A stretch of 64,000 nucleotides of DNA from Christensenellaceae bacterium. Its GTDB lineage: Bacteria > Bacillota > Clostridia > Christensenellales > CAG-138. The translations under genes and the position numbers were made by a program. A model generated the notes under the pieces. The model was not told the DNA's origin, ran no database searches, and saw only the letters and a list, made by a program, of their open reading frames with translations. The stretch covers positions 1-64,000 of the forward strand of contig JAFLSU010000008.1 of assembly GCA_022510765.1 (NCBI GenBank), written 5' to 3'. Below are positions 38,843 to 47,354 of this stretch, piece by piece (position 1 is the first letter of the stretch; the number at the start of each line of letters is the position of its first letter).

Positions 38843-39457
38843 TCATTTAGCGAGTTCGTTAATAATAGTCTCTATGCATACCGTAAGACCTCGAATGCAG
38901 GTCTCAACCTCCATTCCGGGATACTCTCCACCATGCGCTGCTGCCTGCTCCATCGATAATGGGATATGCACAAATCCGGTCGGCATGCTTGGGTGATTCA
39001 TAGCCGAATAATGCAGCGCATGAAACATTAAGTTATTGCATACATACGTTCCTGCGGTATAACTCAGTTTCGCGGGAATTCCGTTCTCCGTCATACGCCT
39101 GACCATGGCACGCACCGGAAGTGTCGAAAAGTATGCATCCGGCGCTTCCGGAGTTATTCTGCACCCTCTGTACTCCACTCCCGCATTGTCCTTTACGCCG
39201 TCCCGTTGGTTGATGGCAACAAACTCCGGCGTTATACAGTTTCGCTTCATTGCCTGACCAACGAGCAGCACGGCATCGGGCAGTTCCCGCTCTATGGCAC
39301 CAATCAGCAGTTCTCCACAGGTATCGTACACCACGGGAAGCTCGAGCTTGGCTATCTGCGCCCCTAACACGAAGCTTGGAAGCGCATTTACCGCCTGCCA
39401 CGATGGATTTACCTGTTCATTTCCGAATGGCTCAAAGCCGGTCACAAGTATCTTCAT
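38843..39457 (-). CDS. pcp: Pyroglutamyl-peptidase I
   Basis: A C15 cysteine peptidase removing N-terminal pyroglutamate. 204 residues with the full catalytic triad: Glu78 (NCITPEFVAIN), Cys140 (AGTYVCNNLMF) and His164 (PTGFVHIPL), close to the family positions 81/144/168. It probably has its own promoter in the 113 bp upstream, which also hold a terminator hairpin for the M30-like gene. Confidence 0.95.
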   Translation of the reverse strand: MKILVTGFEPFGNEQVNPSWQAVNALPSFVLGAQIAKLELPVVYDTCGELLIGAIERELPDAVLLVGQAMKRNCITPEFVAINQRDGVKDNAGVEYRGCRITPEAPDAYFSTLPVRAMVRRMTENGIPAKLSYTAGTYVCNNLMFHALHYSAMNHPSMPTGFVHIPLSMEQAAAHGGEYPGMEVETCIRGLTVCIETIINELAK

Positions 39458-39505
39458 AACGAATTATTTTGCCTTTCATTAACTAAGAAATATTAAAACG
39501 ATACA

Positions 39506-39540
39506 GGGACGAATCGGAGCAAGCAACTCCGATCCGCCCC
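39506..39540 (-). terminator. Terminator hairpin after the M30-like protease gene
   Basis: ATCGGAG and CTCCGAT form a perfect inner stem around CAAGCAA, extended by GGG/CCC outside. On the minus strand it is followed after a short gap by GTTTTAAT. It separates the protease gene from pcp. Confidence 0.6.
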
Positions 39541-39570
39541 AAAACATTTTACATATAGTCCCCAATCGGA

Positions 39571-42003
39571 TTAAGCTATGTTCATTGCCCTGCGAAGGAT
39601 GATCAGCGCATCGGTACCATCTACGATGCCGCTATTGTCAACATCCGCAAGTGCGAGCTGATCGCTCGTAAGCGCAGTTATCTGCATCGCACAGCGCAGC
39701 GCCAGCAGTGCGTCGGAGACAGTAATGCTTCCATCCATGTCAACATCACCAAGTTCATAATCCGAACCGCCGCCAACGTAACCGGGAACGAACACATTAT
39801 CCACCCAACCGCAGTCGCTTCCTCTGTCAACGCTGCCGTCCTTTGAATAGCTCCACCTGAAGGTGAAGGATCCGGTGGTCGTCGCCGTATAGCTTACGGT
39901 TGCCCAACTCGTTTCGCCCGATATGCCCTGAACATACGCATCGTTTACATAGAACTCGAGCTTGTCGTAGTTCTGTTCGCTGCTCGTGCGCCAATCGAAG
40001 CTCATCGCATCCCCGGCGTTCATGTTTACGGTAAGCGTAAAGTAGCTTTCGGAGTTATGCACGCCCGCATTGGTGCTTCTTACGCTTGCCCTGCCCTCGT
40101 CGGACGTAGTATCGACCTCGAACGGAAAGTTGCTTGCTGAGCCGTTGAATTCGAGTGTTCCGTTTTCAACATTGAGCGCCTCGTTGAGCGACGGCGTGTG
40201 TTTAACGAACACCTGAGCGGATGCAGAATAATCACGATTATTGATGTTGTCGTGGGCATTGACGGTAATGATCGCCGTTCCCGGTTCAACGCCCGTAATG
40301 GTCGCATTGCGGTTATTGCCGTTTACCGCTGCTACGGAGGGGTTGGAACTCGTCCATGTCAGCTCAAAATTGTTCGCATTTTGCGGTTCACGCACTGCAT
40401 TGATGCGTGCCGATCCGCCTTCATATATCTCGATGGATCCGGGATTGAGCGAGATACTCGTTAGCGCAACGGGCTCGGGAGGTTCAGAATTCAGAGTAAT
40501 GCCATAGTACTCCAAACTGCTTGACGCACCCTGCGGAGGGTAATATACACCGTCCACGGGCTTAACCGTTATCGCACCGCCGCCTGCTATCGAACAGCTG
40601 TTGCCGGTGAATACGAGCGGTGCAAGCCAGTTATATAAATTCTCAACGCCGTAGTATTGCTCGGGATCATATCCCTCCTGCATACGGAAGCCGTAAATCC
40701 CATCGTATTGATCGGGCGTATTTGCGGTCAATGCAATCCTGAAATTTCTCGTAAACTCGGACGCATTCTGCCCCGTTACCGTTTGGAATGCGGACGTAAA
40801 GCCCTGCCCCGCTGCCATTCTCTCAAGTAAAGCGCGGAAGGTGGGATTGCCGTACTGGGTATAGATATACTGAGCATAAAGCGAAACCTGCGCATACAGA
40901 GCCAGCCTATCGCTCATGTCCAGCCAGTCGCTCCAGTCATACATTGAAAAGCCGTTATGCAATTCCCAGTAAGGGTTGTACTCATGTTCTGCCGGCGGAT
41001 TAAGCCAATCCTCGTTTTCACTGAATTTATAGTTGAGCCATGACTGGATTCTCGGCGCAACGCTGCTGCCCGGATAGCATATCTCTTCAGCCGCTGCGCT
41101 CATGCACTCGTTTATCCACGAATCGCTATAGCCGCATACGGAATAGTTGATGAGGTGCTGATACTCATGAACCATTGTGTTGTATGTACTGGTAACATCG
41201 ATGATTTCTTCTCCCTGAGTGTTCACATAATATACACCCGGATAGGTATCGATGTTGAGACAGGGCATACCGTTTGATGAAATATCGGCTCCGGTAAAGA
41301 AGCCTGCAACATAACCATCGCCCGGCTGCCAGCCGCAGTCGATATTATAGTAAAGGATGTTCAGTCTTCCGTCGCCCTGCGAACCGTTGGTATGGTCGCC
41401 GAAGGAAGATTGCATGAGGTCGAACTTGGAATCGAACTCAGCTGCGCAGATATCAGCGAAGCTTTCATCTATCTCGTCAAGCGGATATACGTTGCTCGCC
41501 GTTGAGGTTGGGGTCCAGATATAGCAGTGTTCGCCCTTTGCAAGCACTTCAAATTCAACGCGAGTGTTGGGCAAAGGACAATAGCTGGCATAAAGATTGA
41601 AGTAATGGGTGTCCCCCACTTCGAAGGACAGCGTCTTTTCGCTGGAACCTTCCGCCGTGATGCCGTTTCTCTCGGCTTCTTCAGCAAGAACCGAATCAAT
41701 ATCTATGGTATAGGGTCGATCCGAATGCTTGTTTGCACCCTCGGACGCGGTAAAATCAAAATCGATTTCGGTTTCGATAAGCCCGCTCATATTGCCAGTG
41801 CTTGCCGAACCGCTGTACGCGCTTGTGCCCGGGTTATAAATGACGACGTAATCGCCAGAATAGCCGTCGCTGCCGTCATCATCGATCTCAAGAGCGCCCG
41901 TATTGATGAGCTTTGATGATGTGTCCATGCTGCCCGATGCTGCAACCGGCATAATAACCATGATGAAGCAAATGCATAGCACAATGCTGATTATTTTTTT
42001 CAT
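39571..42003 (-). CDS. Secreted M30-like metalloprotease with Ig-like and dockerin domains
   Basis: 810 residues. A signal peptide (1-24) precedes a zinc protease domain with HEYQH at 279-283 and a downstream Glu in WINECMSAAAEE, resembling hyicolysin-type M30 peptidases. A Big_2 Ig-like domain spans about 515-605, then a beta-sandwich region. A C-terminal dockerin carries two calcium-binding repeats, GDVDMDGSITVSDALLALR and ADVDNSGIVDGTDALIILR (about 752-810). The dockerin would dock the protease to a cohesin-bearing scaffold; no cohesin gene is in the window. A strong promoter lies upstream (42085-42114). Confidence 0.88.
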   Translation of the reverse strand: MKKIISIVLCICFIMVIMPVAASGSMDTSSKLINTGALEIDDDGSDGYSGDYVVIYNPGTSAYSGSASTGNMSGLIETEIDFDFTASEGANKHSDRPYTIDIDSVLAEEAERNGITAEGSSEKTLSFEVGDTHYFNLYASYCPLPNTRVEFEVLAKGEHCYIWTPTSTASNVYPLDEIDESFADICAAEFDSKFDLMQSSFGDHTNGSQGDGRLNILYYNIDCGWQPGDGYVAGFFTGADISSNGMPCLNIDTYPGVYYVNTQGEEIIDVTSTYNTMVHEYQHLINYSVCGYSDSWINECMSAAAEEICYPGSSVAPRIQSWLNYKFSENEDWLNPPAEHEYNPYWELHNGFSMYDWSDWLDMSDRLALYAQVSLYAQYIYTQYGNPTFRALLERMAAGQGFTSAFQTVTGQNASEFTRNFRIALTANTPDQYDGIYGFRMQEGYDPEQYYGVENLYNWLAPLVFTGNSCSIAGGGAITVKPVDGVYYPPQGASSSLEYYGITLNSEPPEPVALTSISLNPGSIEIYEGGSARINAVREPQNANNFELTWTSSNPSVAAVNGNNRNATITGVEPGTAIITVNAHDNINNRDYSASAQVFVKHTPSLNEALNVENGTLEFNGSASNFPFEVDTTSDEGRASVRSTNAGVHNSESYFTLTVNMNAGDAMSFDWRTSSEQNYDKLEFYVNDAYVQGISGETSWATVSYTATTTGSFTFRWSYSKDGSVDRGSDCGWVDNVFVPGYVGGGSDYELGDVDMDGSITVSDALLALRCAMQITALTSDQLALADVDNSGIVDGTDALIILRRAMNIA

Positions 42004-42084
42004 TTCGTTCCCCTCCTGGAATAGTCTGCCGGAACTGCGATCACACAGATCCGATAGCTGATTAATACATATATATTACCATCT

Positions 42085-42114
42085 TTTAAAGCAAACCGAT
42101 AGCCTTTTTGTCAA
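42085..42114 (-). promoter_or_regulatory. Promoter of the dockerin protease gene
   Basis: On the minus strand a perfect TTGACA is followed after 18 nt by TTTAAA. The leader to the ATG would be about 75 nt. Confidence 0.55.
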
Positions 42115-42192
42115 TATATTATCTTTTCCGCAAAAATGGAGAAACGCACAGTTTTAATGCTCTGAAATGCGCCTGATTGCGGCTTTCGCGTC

Positions 42193-42249
42193 GATGATTA
42201 TGCAATTATTCGATGATCATGCTGTTGTTAGATGATTGTGCAATTTTCT
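42193..42249. repeat. Three abutting 19-bp imperfect direct repeats
   Basis: GATGATTATGCAATTATTC, GATGATCATGCTGTTGTTA and GATGATTGTGCAATTTTCT follow one another without gaps in the 417-bp divergent region between the dockerin protease and the aminotransferase. Spacing of 19 bp (nearly two helical turns) suits tandem binding of a regulator. The rest of this gap holds the minus-strand promoter at 42085 and nothing else recognised. Confidence 0.7.
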
Positions 42250-42420
42250 ACTTTCTGCATATTTATACATAGAATCCAAATATATATCTCCTTTTGACGT
42301 GTTTTCGGTTGCACCTTCATAGCTAAAATGATAGAATTAATCCGTCTGTCGGAACAGCGGAATGCAATATGCGCTTTGTCTGTTTCGCAGAAAATATTTC
42401 TATTTTGTTTGGAGGCATCC

Positions 42421-43614
42421 ATGAAAATCTCGCAGAAGGCTATGGCTTGCAACCTTTCACCCATGCGTAAATTCCATCCGTTTGCCGTTGCTGCCACAAA
42501 GCAGGGCAAAAAAATATATCATCTGAACATCGGTCAGCCGGACATCGAGACCCCGCCCGCATATTTCGATGCGGTAAAGAATTTCGAGCTTCCCGTACTC
42601 GAGTACGCAGCCTCACCGGGTATGCCCGTTCTTATCAAGGCAATTCAGGATTATTATGATAAACTTGGAATTCATTACGATGAAAATGAGATACTGATCA
42701 CGACCGGCGGAAGCGAGGCACTCCAGATGCTCATGCTCAGCATCCTTGATCCCGGCAGTGAAGTCATCATTCCGGAACCCTTTTATCCCAATTATAATAC
42801 ATTCGTTAAAAGCGCAGGCGGCGTTATCCGTCCCCTCACCACCACTCCTGAAGGCGGCTATCGCTATGCGTTCCGCGACAAGCTGGAAGCCCTTGTAAAC
42901 GAGAATACCCGCGCAATCATGTTCACAAACCCTGGAAACCCGACCGGCGTTGTGCTTACTCCCGATGAGCTTCGCACCATTGCCGACGTTGCAAAGGAGC
43001 ATGACTTATTCGTCATCGGCGACGAAGTATATCGCGAATTCGTATACGGCGGCGAGTCGCTTGCAACCATAGGTCAATTCGATGACATCAGCGAAAACGC
43101 CGTAATCATCGACTCCGTATCCAAGCGTTTCTCCGCATGCGGCGCCCGCATTGGCACTATTATTACACGGAACAAGGAGTTGCAGCAGCAGCTTCTCAAG
43201 TTCTGTCAGGCAAGGCTCTCCGTTGCAACACTTGATCAGATTGCCTCTGCCGCCCTCTACAGCGTCGACCCCGATTATTTCGATGCCGTACGCAAGGAGT
43301 ACAAACTCCGCAGGGACACCTGTTATAATAAGCTGCTTGAGATTCCCGGCGTTATCGTTAAGGAACCGCAGGGCGCATTCTATATGATGGCTGCCCTGCC
43401 TGTTGACAATGCCGACACCTTCCAAAAATGGCTGCTCACCGATTTTGACGACAATGGCGATACCGTCATGTTCGCACCCGGTGAGGGATTCTATGCAACC
43501 CCTGGCAAAGGTCTGAACGAGATTCGCATTGCCTATGTTCTCAAGCAAAAGGATCTCGAGCGGGCAATGGATCTGCTTGCGCTTGGCATCAAGAAGTATA
43601 ACGAGACACATTGA
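42421..43614 (+). CDS. Class I/II PLP-dependent aminotransferase
   Basis: 397 residues. Motifs: IGQPDIETP near residue 37, FTNPGNPTG near 160, and the PLP-binding Lys in SVSKRFSACGARIG near 225-240, with the C-terminal Arg region LNEIRIAYVL. The overall pattern fits aspartate/aromatic-type aminotransferases; exact substrate unknown. ATG 42421 has GGAGG 7 nt upstream; the track start adds 31 improbable residues. A hairpin terminator follows. Confidence 0.9.
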   Translation: MKISQKAMACNLSPMRKFHPFAVAATKQGKKIYHLNIGQPDIETPPAYFDAVKNFELPVLEYAASPGMPVLIKAIQDYYDKLGIHYDENEILITTGGSEALQMLMLSILDPGSEVIIPEPFYPNYNTFVKSAGGVIRPLTTTPEGGYRYAFRDKLEALVNENTRAIMFTNPGNPTGVVLTPDELRTIADVAKEHDLFVIGDEVYREFVYGGESLATIGQFDDISENAVIIDSVSKRFSACGARIGTIITRNKELQQQLLKFCQARLSVATLDQIASAALYSVDPDYFDAVRKEYKLRRDTCYNKLLEIPGVIVKEPQGAFYMMAALPVDNADTFQKWLLTDFDDNGDTVMFAPGEGFYATPGKGLNEIRIAYVLKQKDLERAMDLLALGIKKYNETH

Positions 43615-43633
43615 TAATCTCTGTTTCAACAAG

Positions 43634-43665
43634 AACTGCCACCGTTCTATCGAGCGGTGGCAGTT
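43634..43665. terminator. Terminator hairpin between convergent aminotransferase and M18 genes
   Basis: AACTGCCACCG and CGGTGGCAGTT form a perfect 11-bp stem with a 10-nt loop, 19 bp after the aminotransferase stop. T-runs are short, but position and strength make it a likely terminator for one or both genes. Confidence 0.75.
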
Positions 43666-43714
43666 TGAGATTCAAACCCAACTATTTACGCTGAGACATT
43701 AGTTCATTGAGTTG

Positions 43715-45007
43715 CTATTCCTCACAGAAGTACCTAAGCACAAGTTCATTTATTGATGCCTGATCCCTTGCACCCATGGTTTCACGGCTCGAATGCATAG
43801 CAAGCATCGGTACGCCTATGTCCGCTGTACTCATGCCGAGCTGAGATGCCGCATAGGAGCCGAGCGTTCCGCCGCCGCGCATATCGGGACGGTTCATATA
43901 GCGCTGATATGGAATTTCATATTTTTTGCACAACCCCTCAATGATTCCTATGCCGACCGCTTCGGTCGCATAACGCTGCTCATAATTCATCTTTAGCGCA
44001 ACACCTTTGTTCATGACCGCATTGCATGAGTTATCCGCAAGCTCCCCATGATTTGGATGCTTTGAATGAGCGACGTCGCAGGAAAGCATAAAACCGGATG
44101 TGAGTGAATCGATGAATTCAGCACGGCTTGATCCGAGTGCAATGGCAATCTTTTCAAGCATCATGCCCAGGGTCGCACTATCCGCGCCCTGCTTCGTACC
44201 GGAGCCGACCTCCTCATTGTCAAAGAGTATCGCAGCAGTTATGCCATGCTTGCGTTCACACTTTGCAATGCCCGCAAGGATAGCAAAGGTCGAAGTAAGG
44301 TTATCAAGGCGCGGCGAAGTCAAAATGCTCTCGTCAAATCCGCAGAGAATCGGCTTCTCGGCATTGTAAAGGCATAGATCATAGCTCAATATGCTCTCCG
44401 GTTCTACGCCCATAAGTTCAGCAAGCTTTCTCACAAAGAAACCGTCCTTATTAAACTCACCCTCTATAGTAGCAGCTATCGGAAGCATATCCTTGTTAGG
44501 ATTTAGTTCAACTCCTTTGTTTACATTGCGGTTCATATGTATTGCGAGATTGGGTATCGTAAGTATCGGTTTTACAAAATTTACAAGCCTGCGCTCGGGC
44601 TCAAGTACGTTCTCAGTCTTGACGGTGACTACGCCCGCTGCGGAAAGGGGTCTATCGAGCCATGTATTATGAATCATTCCTCCATAGGGTTCGATGCTTA
44701 TCTTTAAGCAATCGCCCGCGACCTGCTCGGGATTGGGTTTGATATAATAGCATGGCCAGTCGGTATGGCTGGCAGCAAGGCGGAATCCTTCGCCGGGCGT
44801 ATATTCAGAGCCCACGTGGAACGCAAGCAGCATGGTTCCAAAGCATTTAACATAGTAATTGCGCCCGCGCTCCAAGCTCCAAGCTTTGCTCTGCTCCAAG
44901 AAAGTAAACCCTTCCGCATCAAGAAGGCGCATCGCCTCCTCCGCCGCATGATAGGGCGAAACGGATTTTTCAAGAAGCGAGATAAGACCATTGATATCGT
45001 TCTTCAT
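43715..45007 (-). CDS. apeB: M18 family aminopeptidase
   Basis: 430 residues, a cytosolic dizinc aminopeptidase (aspartyl/ApeB-like). Metal and catalytic segments are ASHTDWPCYYIKP near the N-terminus, FDNEEVGSGTKQGA in the middle, DVAHSKHPNHGEL near 320 and AMHSSRETMG near the C-terminus. ATG 45007 with GGAGG is the start; the longer track ORF begins within the promoter. A consensus promoter lies immediately upstream. Confidence 0.93.
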   Translation of the reverse strand: MKNDINGLISLLEKSVSPYHAAEEAMRLLDAEGFTFLEQSKAWSLERGRNYYVKCFGTMLLAFHVGSEYTPGEGFRLAASHTDWPCYYIKPNPEQVAGDCLKISIEPYGGMIHNTWLDRPLSAAGVVTVKTENVLEPERRLVNFVKPILTIPNLAIHMNRNVNKGVELNPNKDMLPIAATIEGEFNKDGFFVRKLAELMGVEPESILSYDLCLYNAEKPILCGFDESILTSPRLDNLTSTFAILAGIAKCERKHGITAAILFDNEEVGSGTKQGADSATLGMMLEKIAIALGSSRAEFIDSLTSGFMLSCDVAHSKHPNHGELADNSCNAVMNKGVALKMNYEQRYATEAVGIGIIEGLCKKYEIPYQRYMNRPDMRGGGTLGSYAASQLGMSTADIGVPMLAMHSSRETMGARDQASINELVLRYFCEE

Positions 45008-45038
45008 AATTTCCTCCGAAGGTATTATTAGCATAACA

Positions 45039-45067
45039 ATTATAGTGTGTGTCAAGACCATTGTCAA
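45039..45067 (-). promoter_or_regulatory. Consensus promoter of the M18 aminopeptidase gene
   Basis: On the minus strand a perfect TTGACA and a perfect TATAAT are separated by 17 nt, 32 nt upstream of the ATG. This makes the M18 gene probably strongly expressed, and excludes the upstream in-frame start of the track. Confidence 0.8.
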
Positions 45068-45105
45068 ACATGGACGCACCCGATAAGTGCGACCACTTAA
45101 AACTC

Positions 45106-45223
45106 AAATCTTTATTTTTGGGGCCGGATATGTTATCATTTTAGACATTATTGAACAAGGAACGGAATCGAAATGAACATTAAGCGTTTTTTCGGTGATA
45201 AGAACTTCTACAAGGCGGTGCTT
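45106..45223 (+). repeat. Left 118-bp direct repeat (copy of the MATE gene 5' region)
   Basis: Aligns without gaps to 47484-47601, with about 10 mismatches in 118 by hand count. It contains the same leader (TTAGACATTATTGAACAAGG), ribosome site region and first 17 codons. Most differences cluster where the right copy has TTGACA, here GGGGCC, so the left copy's promoter may be lost. Together the repeats bracket the retron. Confidence 0.9.
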
Positions 45224-45259
45224 ATGACCATTGCGAAATGCCAAAAGCCCGAATCCTGA
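45173..45259 (+). pseudogene. 5' remnant of a second MATE transporter gene
   Basis: The first 17 codons (MNIKRFFGDKNFYKAVL) are almost identical to the intact MATE gene at 47551 (one Thr/Ala change). The reading frame then runs into unrelated sequence and stops after 28 codons. The rest of the gene is absent. It is either the left-over of a tandem paralogue or a duplication made when the retron island arrived. Confidence 0.85.
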
Positions 45260-45353
45260 CTTAATTTGCCGGGACTTCATATTCCTACAAATACGTCAAA
45301 AATCGTTGTTGCCACATATTTAACCACAACAGCGCCAAAATTAAATATTTGTC

Positions 45354-45429
45354 AGAGGTGTTGCTCCGTTGGTACAGCGCCGCATTTGGGATGCAGGGGT
45401 CGCAAGTTCTAACCTTGTCGCTCCAACCA
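45354..45429 (+). tRNA. Degenerate tRNA-Pro(UGG)-like gene
   Basis: 76 nt that fold as a tRNA with encoded CCA. There is a D arm with GTTGGTA loop, anticodon loop TTTGGGA (anticodon UGG), a 5-bp T stem GCAAG/CTTGT with loop TTCTAAC, then discriminator A and CCA. Mismatches occur in the acceptor stem (2 of 7), D stem (1 of 4) and anticodon stem (1 of 5), and the T loop has T where a purine is expected. It is therefore likely a tRNA pseudogene or a specialised tRNA-like RNA. A strong terminator follows directly, suggesting it was or is transcribed. Confidence 0.6.
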
Positions 45430-45462
45430 AACTCTTTGAAATCAATTGATTTCAGAGAGTTT
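45429..45462. terminator. Strong terminator after the tRNA-like gene
   Basis: AAACTCTTTGAAATCAA pairs with the following TTGATTTCAGAGAGTTT over 17 bp with a single G-T pair. On the plus strand it runs into TTTC, as expected for a tRNA terminator. On the minus strand it lies 37 bp after the retron RT stop and may end that transcript too. Confidence 0.75.
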
Positions 45463-45498
45463 TCTATACCTATTTTTTGTTTACTATAGCATGATTTT

Positions 45499-47196
45499 TT
45501 ACTCTTTGCTGTTAGAGTAGTTAGTAATAACCCTAACGATATTGTCTAACATCGGTTTAAAGTTGTCAAAGTTAATATTTCTATAATTTGACTGAATGAA
45601 GTTAGCGAAAATTTCTTTTCCGTAATGCTTTTCTTTATCAGCCTTATCATCTTTCGAAAATGTCTTTCCGGCAATAATGTGATTCCTTATAGATTCATCA
45701 AACAAATCTTCTATTTCACATTCTTTTTTTTCTTGCACCAATTGATGTGTTATAAGGTATAAATTGCCACCATTAATTACTCTTATCCAGCGGTACGTTT
45801 CGAAATCTTTCCTGTCAGATGGGGATGTTTTAATGTGAGAGATAAACGAACCCAAAGGTTTATCCTTGTTCGACAATTCATTATCAAATACAAAAATCAC
45901 AGGATTATAAGCTTTGTTTTTACAATCATTGCTAAATACCTTGAAATAATTTGTTAACCTCGGATTTTTATCTACAAAAAAACTATACAAATTCTTCATC
46001 GCATCAGCACCATCTTGGCTCATGCCAAAAAAATATTTAAACCTTTTCGATCTCTTTAAAAATGCCACCTTAAACTCAAAGTGTCCTTCCGGTGTCTTTT
46101 CGATGAGTTCCGGGTATTCTAAATAAAGGTTTTTCAAAGCAGATTTTATGTACTTAACATCTGTTTTGCCCTCCGTCACAATCACCGGTTTCTCATGTGC
46201 AAAAAAGTATCGATAAAATAAAAATTTTTGATATTGTTTTTCTCGACCATTTAGATTAAACACGGAATGCTGTTGTTCAGAATCCTTGATGTTATTGAAT
46301 TTATCCAATTGATCGATAAAGGAAAACTTTCCTTCTAATTGCCTGATAGTTCCCTCGACCCCATTATTATTAAAACTTTCTTCTTTATATAGCGAATCCG
46401 CCATTGCCCTTACTTGTTTGTAATACCTATGATCAACGCTGAGTTTTTTGTTTACAACCAGTCCCGTTACCGTTTGCCTTGAATCCCTATACTGAACACT
46501 CGTTTTATTAGTGTTGATTTTAAATCCTGCTCGTTCAACCTCATGGGAAAGTTCGCTGTAGAAATATTCCCATTGTTCAACAAGTCGCTTGTCATTTGTT
46601 GAAAAACTTAGGTCATCGGCATATCTCGTATAGTCCAAATGATATTTTTTAGCAAGGGCTAAAACCCTCATATCGAAGATTTGGCAAATAAAATTTGTAA
46701 TGATAGGCGAAGTTGGTGCACCTTGCGGCAACTTTCCCTGATAGCATGTTAACTGAGCCATAACAATCGCCAGGTCGTGAGGTAGTGCGAAATCGCGGTT
46801 TTTTTCAAAGAATCCATACACTCTGCCAAAATGGAAACTATTGAAAAAATCTTGCAGATCAATATTAGCTATGACACGTTTGTTCCTGTGTATCTCGCCA
46901 TTCGTAATAATACTTTTTTCTTTTTCGAAGGCCTGTGCAATATTCGTGTGTATATTGTTTTTCTTGCGCAAAAATTGTTGGTACTGTAAAAGAACATCAT
47001 AAAGTTTTTCCTGTATCTGTTTGAGGTCTCCTGTTGGAGCGCAAATCGTTCTTATTCCCCCAGACTTTTTAGGAATATCAAATGTTTTATAGAAACTATC
47101 GACTTTAGCTGCATACAAAACATAAGTTAACTTGCTGTGAGGAATCTCTAATAAATCAGCTAAATCATTTCTCGTTAATATATGTTTGAAAGTCAT
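45499..47196 (-). CDS. Retron reverse transcriptase fused to a TOPRIM domain
   Basis: 565 residues. RT motifs in order: IPKKSGGIRTI (40-50), an NGEIH variant of the retron NAxxH box (99-103), DLQDFFNSF (113-121), LPQGAPTSP (156-164), catalytic YADD (192-195) and the retron VTG triad (243-245). From about residue 335 a TOPRIM-like domain follows: VIVTEGKTD (338-346) and FDNE (437-440; DxE rather than the usual DxD). The fusion is the architecture of retron Ec67 (Eco2), an anti-phage system in which the TOPRIM part is the effector. AGGAG lies 8 nt before the ATG, directly after the candidate msr-msd RNA. Low GC and isolation suggest transfer. Confidence 0.9.
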   Translation of the reverse strand: MTFKHILTRNDLADLLEIPHSKLTYVLYAAKVDSFYKTFDIPKKSGGIRTICAPTGDLKQIQEKLYDVLLQYQQFLRKKNNIHTNIAQAFEKEKSIITNGEIHRNKRVIANIDLQDFFNSFHFGRVYGFFEKNRDFALPHDLAIVMAQLTCYQGKLPQGAPTSPIITNFICQIFDMRVLALAKKYHLDYTRYADDLSFSTNDKRLVEQWEYFYSELSHEVERAGFKINTNKTSVQYRDSRQTVTGLVVNKKLSVDHRYYKQVRAMADSLYKEESFNNNGVEGTIRQLEGKFSFIDQLDKFNNIKDSEQQHSVFNLNGREKQYQKFLFYRYFFAHEKPVIVTEGKTDVKYIKSALKNLYLEYPELIEKTPEGHFEFKVAFLKRSKRFKYFFGMSQDGADAMKNLYSFFVDKNPRLTNYFKVFSNDCKNKAYNPVIFVFDNELSNKDKPLGSFISHIKTSPSDRKDFETYRWIRVINGGNLYLITHQLVQEKKECEIEDLFDESIRNHIIAGKTFSKDDKADKEKHYGKEIFANFIQSNYRNINFDNFKPMLDNIVRVITNYSNSKE

Positions 47197-47219
47197 AGAA
47201 TACGCTCCTACAGGATAAC

Positions 47220-47347
47220 AGCGTATGGCAACTCTTTACGCGGAAATTACAGCGATCTAAGAGACAAGCAATGATGGATGGACGCAAATGCCGCTACCAT
47301 TTTAGTCAACGCTTGCGAAACACAAGCCCAAAATCTTGCCATACGCT
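47220..47347 (-). ncRNA. Candidate retron msr-msd non-coding RNA
   Basis: Just upstream of the RT, AGCGTATGGCAA (a1, 5' end at 47347) and TTGCCATACGCT (a2, ending 47220) form a perfect 12-nt inverted repeat, the standard frame of a retron RNA. Inside, the msr part has the hairpin GCTTG-TGTTTCG-CAAGC. A longer msd-type stem pairs AAATggTAGCG with CGCTGtaATTT around about 37 nt. The predicted start site from the TATAAT promoter falls at a1. The branching guanosine cannot be fixed by eye, although G residues follow a1 closely. Length is about 128 nt. Confidence 0.75.
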
Positions 47348-47354
47348 TGTCGAC

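Noticed and set aside
42193-42249. CRISPR array
   Set aside because: Three degenerate 19-bp units without spacers and no cas genes; these are simple direct repeats.
45499-47196. Group II intron or DGR as explanation for the reverse transcriptase
   Set aside because: No maturase/X domain, no HNH, no intron RNA domain V and no template/variable repeat. The VTG triad, msr-msd-like RNA and TOPRIM fusion fit a retron.
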